Positions 21,956 to 34,500 of a DNA stretch of 64,000 nt are shown here, piece after piece. The notes beneath the pieces were generated by a model that saw nothing but the letters and a program-made list of their open reading frames with translations, was not told the origin of the DNA and did not search any database. Location of the stretch: the NCBI GenBank assembly GCA_951640165.1, contig OX621265.1, positions 15,699,001 through 15,763,000 on the forward strand, given 5' to 3'. This DNA is from Pseudoips prasinana. Taxonomy: Eukaryota > Arthropoda > Insecta > Lepidoptera > Nolidae. The translations under genes and the position numbers were made by a program. The stretch's first letter is position 1. Each line of letters opens with the position of its first letter.

Positions 21956-22245
21956 AAACCGGTCAAGTGCGAGTCGGACTCTCGCACCAAGGGTTCCGTA
22001 CCATTATCTATAAAAAACAGCAAAAAAATCACGTTTGTTGTATGGGAGCCCCCTTAGATATTTATTTTATTTTGTTTTTTGGTATTTGTTGTTATAGCGG
22101 CAACAGAAATACATCATCTGCGAAAATTTCAACAGTCTAACTACCACGGTTCATGAGATACATCCTGGTGACAGACGGACAGACAGACGGCAAAGTCTTA
22201 GTAATAGGGTCCCGTTTTACCCTTTGGATACGGAACCCTAAAAAT
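21956..22245 (+). repeat. 'GGCCAAGTGCGAGTCGGACT' repeat, short form
   Basis: Complete short-form copy from ACCGGTCAAGTGCGAGTCGG to ATACGGAACCCTAAAAA. Confidence 0.85.
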
Positions 22246-22454
22246 TAATGTTTGACTGTATGTCCATTATAGAATCGTAAACTATGCATTTGATCGAGTA
22301 ATGATCTTCAGCGAAGTGTTGCGCATGAGCTCACGAAGGTTTCTGAGTCGGTACGAGCAATCTGCGATAGATGGAGCCGCTGTCATACCAATTCCATATA
22401 TTGCCGTAGAAACGCGCGCAGGGACAGCTATAGTTATTTATAAACGATCTTGAT

Positions 22455-22685
22455 ATACGAACTCGACTCAGATGCTCTTACCGGTCCCTAAGTGATCGGC
22501 GAGGTCAAGCAACTAAGCTCGCAGTCAGCCCATAGATGGGTGAGCACGCGTCTCCGTGCTTCGGAGGGCACGTTAAGCTGTCGGTCGCGTAGCCATTAGG
22601 CAACAGTCGTTAAGCCATGTCAGAGGCCTACTGGGCGGTATGAACAACTCTGACACTAGGGTAACCACTGCCCATACGATAAGTA
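22455..22685 (+). mobile_element. 5S rRNA-derived SINE (SINE3-like), copy 1
   Basis: The block GTCAAGCAACTAAGCTCGCA then GTCAGCCCATAGATGGGTGA tracks the internal region of 5S rRNA (TTAAGCAAC, GGTCAGTA, GGATGGGTGACC), which carries its polymerase III promoter. The tail ends CCCATACGATAAGTAAGTAA. A second copy lies at 51184-51425. It is not a functional 5S gene: it diverges and has extra body sequence. Confidence 0.75.
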
Positions 22686-22951
22686 AGTAACCAGACGCCA
22701 TTGACGTTTATTATTAGTGTCTGTATATCATTCAAATTAATACTTTTGAATGTATCAACAGTTAAAGGAACCAAGCAAGCAAAAACAAAAACTCATGGAG
22801 CGGAATCGCTTGTCACTAGAGCTATACGTAGCCATTTCGCGCGTCACATCCATACAAAATTTGTTCGTAATGTCTAACGGAAAGCATTAACTGCAAACAT
22901 TATTTTGAAAAAAAATCTTTAATCAAAAACTATCATACTTTTCACCTAGTT

Positions 22952-23540
22952 TTAGGGTTCCGTAGCCAAATGGCATAACACGGAACCCTTATAGATTCGT
23001 CATGTCTGTCTGTCCGACCGTATGTCACAGCCACATTACTCCGAAACTATAAGAACTGTAATATTGAAACTTTGTAAGTAGATGTATTCTATGAACCGCA
23101 TTAAGATTTTCACACAAAAATAGAAAAATAATAATAATTATGGGGGTTCCCCATACATAGAACTGAAATTCTAAAATTTTTTTTTCATCGTTGCTATACA
23201 ATGACATGTGGGGTATCTATGTATAGGTCTTCAAAAGTGATATTGAGGTTTCTTATATAATTTTTTTCTAAACTGAATAGTTTGCGCGAGAGACACTTCC
23301 AAAGTGGAAAAATGAGTGTCCCCCCCCCACCCCTGTACTACTAAAATAAGAGAATGATAAAACTAAAAAATATATGATGTACATTACCATGTAAGCTAAC
23401 AACGAAAATTGGTTTGAACGTTTTTTTTTAATGCGTCATAAATCGTAAACCGCAATTTAGCTTTCATTTAATCAAATGAAATACTTGCTGCTGCGGAACC
23501 CTTCATGGGCGAGTCCGACTCGCACTTTGCCGGTTTTTTT
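22952..23540 (-). repeat. 'GGCCAAGTGCGAGTCGGACT' repeat, long form
   Basis: Complete minus-strand long-form copy, ending in GAGTCCGACTCGCACTTTGC. Confidence 0.85.
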
Positions 23541-23557
23541 TTATTACACCCATGCTG

Positions 23558-23590
23558 AAAACTGATGAGAGGCTTCCTCTCATCAGTTTT
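23558..23590. repeat. Perfect 15-bp hairpin
   Basis: AAAACTGATGAGAGG (23558-23572) and its exact inverse (23576-23590), with a CTT loop. Confidence 0.9.
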
Positions 23591-23701
23591 TCAATGTTGA
23601 CAATATCAAAGCCAAGGAAGACCAAACACATTTAAGTTCGGCGCCAAGCAATTTTACGCTTAAATAATTGCTTCAACATTTTAATAATTTTATAATTTCC
23701 T

Positions 23702-23830
23702 TGTACAGACGCCAGCACATCAGTCAAATTTCTTTTATAGATTTTCAACTTTATCACACAAGCATAAGGTTCACTTTCAATTGGGGAAATTTGACATATA
23801 GGGGTAGCTTGATGTGCTGACGTCTGTACA
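23702..23830. mobile_element. 129-base MITE
   Basis: Inverted ends TGTACAGACGCCAGCACATC (left) and its counterpart at the right, about 21 bases with one mismatch. No coding capacity. Confidence 0.85.
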
Positions 23831-24039
23831 TACAGTATGTTATTGCAACGACTTATTTATGTATATCACTCTTATGTAATGAATTAATTATATATAATTT
23901 ATTTTTAGTTACAAATCTTTTAATTAAACATACTAGTGTATAAAATGTACAAACTACCGTGGCCCGTCGCATCTTGGGGAGGGGGTACAAATCGTCCCGA
24001 GGTAATACCTACCAGATTACACGACTGAAATCTAGTAAC

Positions 24040-24272
24040 AATGTCACACAGATCATCCTAGCCCCAAACTAAGCAAAGCTTGTACTATGGGTACCAGGCG
24101 ACGATATACATACTTATATAGATAGATAAATACTTAAATACATAGAAAACATCCATGACTCAGAAACAACTATTCGTGCTCATCGCACAAATATTTGCAC
24201 TTACCGGGATTCGAACCCAGGACCACCAGCTTCGTAGGCAGGAGCACTACCAACTAGGCTACGATGACCGAG
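24040..24272 (-). mobile_element. tRNA-derived SINE, family A
   Basis: Full-length minus-strand copy; the head reads CGTAGCCTAGTTGGTAGTGC on the minus strand. Confidence 0.9.
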
Positions 24273-24558
24273 AACGACGACGAGACGAGAACGGGCAGCA
24301 ACGTTTTTCTGTGAACTATGACCATTAAACTACGATCGCCAACCCGGTTACCAAGCGTGGCGATTACAGTATATCTTCATATTTTTTTGGGGAGGCTTTT
24401 GTCCAGCAGTGGACGTATTTGGCTGATATGATGAAACATATTAACAATGTGATGCATATACCAAATTTTATTCAGAAAAATTAAGGCCAATATAGGAATT
24501 GAATCTGCATTATCTGGCTAATGTTTGACACACAGTAGATATATAGAAACATTATATA

Positions 24559-24723
24559 TTAACTCTTTACAGGGCAGCCTAGCCAGCCTAGAAACATACC
24601 TATTATTGCCCTTTATAGGGCAATAATAGGTATGTTTCTAATTGATTGGTTTCAACCTTATTACAAGCTAATAGAGTGCAAAATACGGTGGTTAAAATAT
24701 TTCCACAGCCTTACAAAGGGTTA
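24559..24723. mobile_element. MITE with internal perfect hairpin
   Basis: Ends TTAACTCTTTACAGGGC and the inverse CCTTACAAAGGGTTAA. Inside, 24589-24611 is the exact inverse of 24618-24640 around a 6-base loop. Confidence 0.8.
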
Positions 24724-24774
24724 AATGGCATATTATGACATACAATTCTACTAATTATCTATAATGTAATTACT

Positions 24775-24912
24775 TATCTATATAAGTATGTATTTACAAA
24801 ACGATAAGTATTATATGTAGTATATCAGTTATCTGGTTTCCATAGTACAAGCTCTGCTTAACTTGCGATCAGATAGCTGTGTGTATTAATGTCCCAGGAT
24901 ATTATTATTATA
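24775..24912 (+). repeat. SINE family C, 3' part
   Basis: Carries CAGTTATCTGGTTTCCATAG and the tail GTCCCAGGATATTATTATTA, without the tRNA head. Confidence 0.75.
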
Positions 24913-24981
24913 GAGCCTGAGCGAGGTAATCTGCACTTTATTACTTGGTACTTAGAGTCGTTACTTCAGTATCACTGTGAC

Positions 24982-25320
24982 TGCTTTGTTGGCCAAGCGG
25001 TAGCGTGTTCACCCGGAGAAAAAGAGGTCGTGGGTTCAAATCCCGGGTCGGGCCAAAAGTGATTTTGGGACTTTTCTGTAAAAAGAAAAATTTCTCAGCA
25101 TCAGCCCGAAATATAAGAGTTGGCGGTATTACACACCCGTGCCTCGGAGAGCACGTAAAGCCATCGGTCCTGTACCTGACCTCTTCCCAGTCGTAACCCT
25201 AGGCGTCCCATCGGATCATGAGAGTGACGGAATAGAAAGTGCTCCTGTGTTTGCGCACACACTTAAGCACTATAATATGTCCCGCGCAGGTGGCTTATCT
25301 CTGTTGATACTGGCCGCCGT
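24982..25320 (+). mobile_element. tRNA-derived SINE, family B
   Basis: Best full-length copy. Head with A-box-like TGGCCAAGCGGTAGCG and B-box GGTTCAAATCCC; body with CATCGGATCATGAGAGTGAC. It ends close to the 3' end of BORCS5. Confidence 0.9.
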
Positions 25321-25392
25321 GGCCGAAATTAGGCTAGGAGGACATTACTATTATTATTATCACGGCGTAGTGAACCTTCTGTATGAAGAATA

Positions 25393-25398
25393 TTTATT
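25393..25398 (-). terminator. BORCS5: Likely BORCS5 polyadenylation signal
   Basis: AATAAA on the minus strand, 36 bases after the stop codon, implying a very short 3' UTR. Confidence 0.7.
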
Positions 25399-25433
25399 CT
25401 GTATCGCGCTCTAAGCTACTATATTACATTTTG

Positions 25434-25517
25434 CTATCCTTCTGCGTTCCAAACGAAGGGTTCTAAGCGTTTATCTTCTGGTAGCAAGGCGTTCAGTTCT
25501 TCTGCGTCTTGGAGCGT
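25434..25517 (-). CDS. BORCS5: BORCS5 coding exon 7 (terminal)
   Basis: Acceptor TTGTTATTTTCCAG. Encodes residues 236-262, TLQDAEELNALLPEDKRLEP then FVWNAEG and TAG. Confidence 0.94.
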   Translation of the reverse strand, partial: TLQDAEELNALLPEDKRLEPFVWNAEG

Positions 25518-28500
25518 CTGGAAAATAACAATAGAAAATTAGAATGAGAAATTTATAATGCTATTTGCTGACACATAGATATATTTCATGACAAATTCAG
25601 CACATTCAAATATTTTCTAATTCAATATTAAAAATGTAATATGTTGTTAGATTGGCACAACTGTTTTCCATTTTGGCGCGGAGTTTGAGTTGCATCTGTT
25701 ATTTATGTTAAATACAGTGCTGGTTTTAGTAATATCATATATAGTGTGTATGGCGAATTTCATAATGGACAAAAATATCGAACAAAGAGTTTGTCTTAAA
25801 TTTTGCATCGCTAGTGGAATTTCGTGTTCGGAGTCACTGAAAATGTTACAGAAGGCCTCGCTCTGGTAGGCCATCAACGTCTGCAACTGAAGTTAACATC
25901 GCAAAAGTGAAGAAAATAGTGACTGAAAATCCTCATTCAACTCTGAGAGAGATAGCCGCCGAACTTTCTGTATCTCACGAGTCAATTCGTACCATTTTAA
26001 CTAATCATTTGGGTATGAAACATGTTGCCGCTCGGCTAGTCCCAAAAGGTCTGAATTTTCTTCAAAAACTCAATCGCATGAAAGTCGCTGAGGACATGGT
26101 AGAACGAGTCAATTCCGACCCAACATTCATGAAACGCATTTTTACTGGTGACGAGACGTGGGTTTACGAGTTTGACATGCAAACTAGTCAACAAGCGTCG
26201 GAGTGGCGCCTTCCAACTGAACCGAAACCGAAAAAACCACGCCAAAGTCCATCAAAAGTCAAAGTCATGTTGACTGTTTTCTTTGACTATCGCGGTGTTG
26301 TGCACTCTGAATTCTTACCGGAAGGTCGAACGGTAAATAAAGAGTATTAATTGAGCGTTATGCGGCGTTTAAGAGAGCAAATTCGACGAAAAAGGCCAGA
26401 TTTGTGGAAAGAAAATTCTTGGATTTTGCACCACGATAATGCGCCTTCGCAAAAGGCCATCATTGTGAACGAATTTTTGACCAAACACTCAACAAATACC
26501 ATCCAGCAACCACCATATTCACCAGATATGGCTCCAGCTGACTTTTTCTTTTTCCTAAACTCAAATGACCACTTCGTGGTACCCGTTTTCAATCGGTAGA
26601 AGACATAAAGGAGAATTCGCGGCGAGAACTGAACTCAATTCCGAAAGCAGCGTTTAAAAAATGTTTTGATGAATGGATTATTCGTTGGCGTAAGTGTATC
26701 GTTTCTGCAGGAGCATACTTTGAAAGTGATAAAATAAATTTGGATGAATAACAAACGTTTTGTATATTATTGATCTTTTCCCGGTACTTTCTTGACAGAG
26801 TAATACTTCAATTTTTGCATGAATACTAAGAATTCGGGTAGATGACTTAATCAATCGTTAAATCGGCTTCCATCAGCACATGTGACGTCATAAATGGTCC
26901 GGAATCGATTGTCAACGTTGAAGCCGATTTAACGATTGAGTCATTTTCAACCTTCTTTTATTTGAAAGCCATTTAAGAAATCGATTTTCGGCGACTTAGC
27001 CGGTAGTGCCCCTGTGTGGGAATCAAACTCACGACCACCGGCATGAAAATCAAGCATTTGCCAACCACGCCAACACTGCAATAGTTTCTGTGTGTTCCGT
27101 CGAACGGTCACCATCTCAGCAAACGCTAGGTAAGAGTACCTTTTTTTTGTTTTTACGTGGTGGAAATACGCAATACGCACACCCATCGCTTGGAGAGGCG
27201 ACGGGTTATGTACTCCACCCACTAAAACCACCACGGTAGCCAGCCTCACAGTGCCTGTAGCGGGGGCTCTGGGTCAACGATCTAGCCAGTACCTCCGCTG
27301 TACACTGAGCGTCCGCGAGACTCTCACCCGGGGAGGGGAGGGGGCATGAATGCCTCCACCCTCCCCAGCACGCACAAGCGTGTTAAGGCAACCTGAGCTA
27401 CAGCAGGTTACCTCTTCCCGGGACGCTTATACAAGACGAGTGGAGTCCTCCTCCTCCAACCGCCAGATAACCCAGGGAGGTGCATCTAGCACTCAAGTTT
27501 ACAGTTGGCAACCCTATAAGTGACTCACGGACGGTAGTAAATAAGTAGTCTTATTTAAAAACCGGCCAAGTGCGAGTCGGACTCGCGCACGGAGGGTTCC
27601 GTACCTACCATTATCTATAAAAACGAGCAAAAAATTCACGTTTGTTGTATGGAGGCCCCTTAAATATTTATTCTGTTTCTAAGTATTTGTTGTTATAGCG
27701 GCTACAGAAATACATCATCTGTGAAAATTTCAACTGTCTAACTACCACGGTTCATGAGATACAGCCTGGCGACAGACGGACAGACAGGTTACCGTTTTAC
27801 CCTTCGGGTACGGAACCCTAAAAAAAGACGGCCAAGTTCGAGTCGAACTCACGAACAGTTTCATAACTCCCTTAGAAGTCTTGTTATTGGGTAAGTTAAT
27901 CACTGACCTGATGGGCAAGTGGTTATTCACTTAAACTACTAGATTAATCTTGGGTGGGAATCGAACCCTCGACTGCCGAATACACAGGGTCACTAGACCA
28001 ACAGCCCAATCTTACATTGGACTAAAGACATCATATAAGTTAAGCATTGCTATCGAGGTCAGTATAAAGATGGGTGGGCATACCTGCTGCAGCAGAGAGG
28101 TGCAGCGCGTCAGCTGGTGCGACACTTCGTGTACGCGTGCTAGTCGCTCGGCGTGTCGCGCGTTGGCTCTCTGCTTGTCCACCATCACAGAATACAAGCG
28201 TGATATTTCTGCGTCCGCCTAAATAAAGAAAAATATGGTATAACTAGCTGTGCCCCGCGGTTTTACCCACGTTAAATTATAGTCTATGTGTTAATCCAGG
28301 GTGTCAGCTAACTCCATACAAAATTTAATATATTAAAATCGCTCCAGTCGTTTAGACCTGAAGAAGTAAACAAACATACACACTCACAAATTTTCACCTT
28401 TATAATATTAAGCCGTGAAGAAGTAACAAACTTACACACTCACAAACTTTCGCCTTAGTTACATATACCTATCCTATAGTACCCATATATAAAAATTGCA

Positions 28501-31500
28501 TCTAATTGAATTGCACCACGCTTACACGTGCCGCATCGTCAGCACCCCCAACCCAGCGCCACCGTGACGACACCCGACTCAGCATTTTATAATATTAATG
28601 TTATAATAAATAGTATAATAAAAAAACTTGTGTGTACTTATGTACACGCGTTAGAAGTTACACTTCTTAATATACAACTTGAACATAGTTATCAATTTTC
28701 ATACCACCTAGAACTAACTTCATGCTGTTAAATTTTTTGGTGACGGTGTGCGCGCGCATATTAAAAATTCACTCTCATCATTTTTCTCCATCGCGCCAAA
28801 AGAAGTATAACTTCAATAATATAATAATAAATATAGATAGATCACTTCTGTCCAAGCATCGAACACTAGCATACGCTTTAATTGTAATTAGTAATCGTAA
28901 TATTTTAATTAAATTAGTTCGATGATAATTTCGTTTTTTTAAGTCCTACGGCTGTAGTCTACGTAATTCCTTTATAATATTAAGCCGTGAAGGAGTAACA
29001 AACATACACACTCACAAACTTTCGCCTTTATAATATTAAGCCGTGAAGGAGTAACAAACATACACACTCACAAACTTTCGCCTTTATAATATTCAGCCGT
29101 GAAGGAGTAACAAACATACACACTCACAAACTTTCGCCTTTATAATATTAAGCCGTGAAGGAGTAACAAACATACACACTCACAAACTTTCACCTTTATA
29201 ATATTAAGCCGTGGAGAAGTAACAAACTTACACACTCACAAACTTTCACCTTTATAATATTAAGCCGTGAAGGAGTAACAAACATACACACTCACAAACT
29301 TTCGCCTTTATAATATTAAGCCGTGAAGAAGTAACAAAGTTAGACACTCACAAACTTTCGCCTTTATAATATTAAGCCGTGAAGGAGTAACAAACATACA
29401 CACTCACAAACTTTCGCCTTTATAATATTAAGCCGTGAAGAAGTAACAAAGTTACACACTCACAAACTTTCGCCTTTATAATATTAAGCCGTGAAGGAGT
29501 AACAAACATACACACTCACAAACTTTCGCCTTTATAATATTAAGCCGTGAAGGAGTAACACACATACACACTCACAAACTTTCGCCTTAATAATATTAGT
29601 GTGATTATATTAATCATGTCAGTCGAAAGACATCCATAGCTGGACAAAAACTTTCCTCAAGGATTAGATTAAGAAGTACTTTATTTCTCATAAGAATTAC
29701 AATAAATTATAATTAATTTATTGTAATTCTTATGAGAAATAAACATATTACAATAAATTAAACTAAACATTAAAATTATGAGCATACAGAGCTATTGTTT
29801 ACTTAATTTATACAATACAACAATCAAATAAATTTAGAAGTAGGTGCTTAAATACTTAAAAAATAATTAAATTAAACTCGTTCAAAACAACAATATCATC
29901 GCTGGCCAAACTCGGATGCACTTACAAATATCAAAGTGGATGCGGCATCTATGGTATCAGGTAGATAAAATACTATTGCATAAAAATATTTAGAGTTAAT
30001 GTTTGTATCACATATATATGCGTATACTACCGTCACCGTAGCCTAGTTGGTAGTGATCCTGCCTACGAAGCTGGTGGTCCTGGCTTCGAATCCCGGTAAG
30101 TGCAAATATTTGTGTGATGAGCACGAATAGTTTCTGAGTCATGGATGTTTTCTATGTATATAAGTATTTATCTATCTATATAAGTATGTATATCGTCGCC
30201 TGGTACCCATAGTACAAGCTTTGCTTAGTTTGGGGCTAGGATGATCTGTGTGACATTGTCCCCAGATATTATATATATTTACATATTGTATATATACAAT
30301 TTTAGTAGTTTTTTGATGGATCTTGGGGATATTCCATAATCATCCATCACGCTTAGTAGAAGGATAGACATAGCTGTGCTTTTTTAACATGACGTTTCAG
30401 TAAGCCTAGGAGGTTTACACTACTTCACCGGACAATGATAATAATAATGTACTCCTAACCGAATTTAGGCCACGGCGACCAGTGTCAATAGAAATTAGCC
30501 ATTTGTGCGGGACATATTATAGTGCACAAGTGTGTGAGCAAGCACAGGAGCACTTTCTATCACATCATTCTCATGGTCCGATGGGACACCAGCGACACGA
30601 CAGGAAAAAGGTCAGGTACAGGACCGACGGCTTTACGTGCTCTCCGAGGCGCGGGGGTATATAATACCGCCAACTTCTAGACTTCGGGCTGAAGCAGAGA
30701 AATTTTTCTTTTTTAAGAAAAGTCCCAAAATCACTTTTTGGCCCGACCCGGGATTTGAACCCAGAACCTCGTTCTCTGCGGATGAACACGCTACCGCTAG
30801 ACCAACGAGGCAGTCACTTTATATCCCAGGTCCGTTTACTGCACAGTACAACTTTTTGTTTAACTCATAAATAGTTGTTCTTAGTAGTAGTAACCGACGG
30901 ATGTACATCTAGATGTACATCCGTCGGTTATATGTTTGTAAAGTATCCCGCAACACTGGGATTAATTTCAATAATGCGGGCGTTGTCTTTAAAAAAATGC
31001 TTAGTGCAACTGTCGCTCTACGTTAATACGCGAAGACGCGGGCTTCTCGTCCGGTTGAGGATCAGAGAGATATTTCATATGTACGAATGAGGCATGGCAG
31101 CATGTTGGTCAGAAAGAAGCTGCTGCCCATACTCTGGTAGATACCTATTTCGGGAGGACTTCTACAACCCCCAATGGAATAAGATGGGGTATTAAAATTC
31201 ATCGCTATCGTAATTAAACACACTTAAATCATTTAAAGTTAGGTTTCAATGTATACGCGACCTCCAGGAGGTAGTGTTGAAAATGACTAAAGTGCCTGAA
31301 TTAGACTGACTGTCATTTACGGTCAAATTGGTCAAAAATGGTCATTTTCAGTCAATTTGATTTCAGTAATATTTTAGTACCTATTAAGTTTTTGTCATTA
31401 ACAAAAGTCTACAACTTCTAAATTGAAACAAAAAAGTGGTTTTTATGACTTATAGTATTATTATATAGTGTTAATCATTTTACATTTCTAATCATGCGTG

Positions 31501-34500
31501 CATTTACGACAAAATGGCAACGCCTATCGCATCGACTTTGATGTCTTATCCTCTCATGATATAATACAAAATAAAACTTTGCTTAATTTAAACTTGCATA
31601 TAAATTGGGTACCTAAATAAATAATTGGGTGGTAGTCGAGAATAGACAATATTATTGTAGTCAAATTGACTAAATTTGACAATAAATGACCGGTCATTTA
31701 AGGTTTATGACAATTGTGACTATTCATATTCAGTCATTTCACATCTCTAGTCGTGCTACATGACAGAATATAACTTCGATACAAAATTGTATCATAATCA
31801 TCATCATGTCAGCCAAATTACGTCCACTACTGGACAAAAGCCTACCCAAAGAATGGGGGGGGGGATATGCCATAATCTCCGTGAGAGTAGCACAAAATTG
31901 GTTTAAGCATTTTCAATCCGGATATTTTGATGTCAAAGATGCACGGTCGCTCCGGTCGCCCTATTACGGACAAAATGGATGCCATTTTTGAAAAAGTGGA
32001 GCAAGATCGGCATTTCATTAGTTACGACGTAGCTGAAGAACTGGGAATTGACCACAAAACAGTTTTGGCGCATTTGATAAAACTGGGTACACAAAAAGGC
32101 TCGATATTTGGGTACCTCATGAGCTCACTGAAAGAAACCTAATGAACCGTGTACTCATTTGTGATTCTTTATTACGACGTAATGAAACCGAACCATTATT
32201 GAATTAGCTGATAACTGGTGATGAAAAGTGGATCACGTAAAAAGAACGTGCGAAAAAGGTCGTTGTCAAAGGCCGGTCATGCTTCACAGACTGTGGCGAA
32301 ACCCGGGTTAACTCGCAACAAGTTGATGCTGTGTGTGTGGTGGGATTGGAAGGGCATTAATCATTATGAGCTGTTACCACCAGGCAGGACCATCGATTCT
32401 GAACTCTACTGCGAACAACTGATGAGATTAAACCAAGAAGTTGAGAGAAAGCGGCCGGAATTAATCAACAGAAGGGGTGTGGTTTTTCATCATGATAACG
32501 CTAGATCTGACACATCTTTAGCCACGCAGCAAAAATTAAGAGAGTTTGGCTGAGAGGTGTTAATGCACCCGCCGTATAGTCCTGACCTTACACCTTCAGA
32601 TTTCCACCTGTTTCGGTCTCTTCAGAATTCTTTAAGCAGTGTCAGGTTAACATGACAAGAGGACTGCCAAAACCGCTTGTCGAGGTATTTTGATCGGAAG
32701 TCCCAAAATTTTTATCGCAATGGGATCATGTCCCTACATATATGATGGCAAAAAGTTATCGAACAAAATGGTACCTTCATACTTTAGTTAAATGTAAATA
32801 AATAAAATATATTAAAAAATGGTTAAAATTTTCTTAAAAAAATGCGAAGAAACTTTTTCCTCAACCTATTATAATTGAAAGGCAGGATAGATTTATCAAA
32901 ATGCAGAAAAAAGTCCTAGAGTCTTTTTCTAAAACTAGAGAATTTGATTCTAGCCAGTTCGTTTGAAATGATATCCCACTGTTGATATAACTGTGTATGT
33001 TGAAATAAATTACCTCCTTAATTTTAGAAGCAAGATTGATCTCTTCCGCGGCCAGCGGCTGCGCGCACGCCGCCAGGTGAGCCTGCAGGCGCGCCGTCAG
33101 CCGCACCCACGGCCGGCAGTCCAGCCCTGGGGACATAATATTATTACACAAATATACTTGCATCGTCATCATATCAGCCGAAAGACGTCCACTGGACATT
33201 GGCTCCCACCAAAGATCTCCATAACTGCCGGTCGCGAGATCATCAATCCTTCTTTTAAGGAGCCTGCCCTCACTGCGTCTTCGGTTATAACATTTTATAT
33301 ATTTTTTCTTGCAATTTGATTATTTATAGAAAAATATGTGTAGAGCGAGCGTAGAGCGTCATAATTATGAACTAAACATAGACTTACAAATTTCTCGACG
33401 GTACAACAAAAACGTATATTGAATTTTTCATGTATTGAAAAGTTATGTCCGAATTGGTATTTATAACTAAGTTGTAGCAGTTGTGGCTTATGATGTTAGC
33501 CATATAATAGTGCGAGGTTGTTGGTGTTTTACAAGCCTTGATAGGTCGATAAATCTGGCGAAGAAATTGTGGTCGATTTATGATGATTTTGGTGTAGGTA
33601 AATTTGGAGCCCGTATATTTACGTAATGTTCGTCATGCGTGTAGAGTAATAGACATCCAAGCGGGCAATTAAATTAATACTTATTTTTGTACGATAATTA
33701 AATCTAACAAATTATCAAAAGTTGTATAAGAAAAGTTGTTGCTTATGGTGTTAGGGTTCTAATCCCGCGAGGTTGTTGGTGTTTTAGAAATAACTGTATA
33801 GTTCTTTATAACATTGGGAGCAAAATCTATTACGTCGTACCATGAGTCAACGGTCTTATGACCCCAGCGGGTCAGGGGCCAGAAGTAGCAACATTTAATT
33901 GAGGTAGATCACAGCATATTTTCGCTCTGAGATCAGTACTAAAGAATTGTATTTGACCGAGTCGAAAAAATTAATAATTATAACAAAATTGGGACAACTA
34001 ACACACTGCCATCTAAGGCCTCCAACGCACTATGCGGCTAGCCGCAATGCGTCCAGCCGTGCGGCTGACCGTACTCAGATATTTGTACGAGAAAGTAGTT
34101 TTTATTCGCACTGTGATGCGGCAGCCGGTCAACAATATTGTTGACGGCTGACCGCATTCAGGCTAATCGCATAGTGCTTAGGAGGCCTTAGCCCAAACTA
34201 AAAAGAGCCTGTACTATGGCAACCAGACAACTGATAATAATAATAATTTAATTCAGAATAAATTCCATATGTGTTAGTTACAATGACAACTTATAAACGA
34301 GTGTTAGTAAAAAAATATTTCTAGCTGCGTGAGCATCGTGGCAGAGGCCGCCGACTCTGGGAAATGTCTACTTGACTGCGTGCAGTCGTATCCACCTTCC
34401 CAAGATCGGAGAGTCCCACCTATCGACCAACGTTTTAAGAATGCTGTTGGGGCTGGCGCGCATACGACGTAGCAGAGATGCGGACCTTTTGCGTATGATG

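Noticed and set aside
28969..29584. CRISPR-like array
   Set aside because: Units are contiguous near-identical repeats without unique spacers, in an animal genome.
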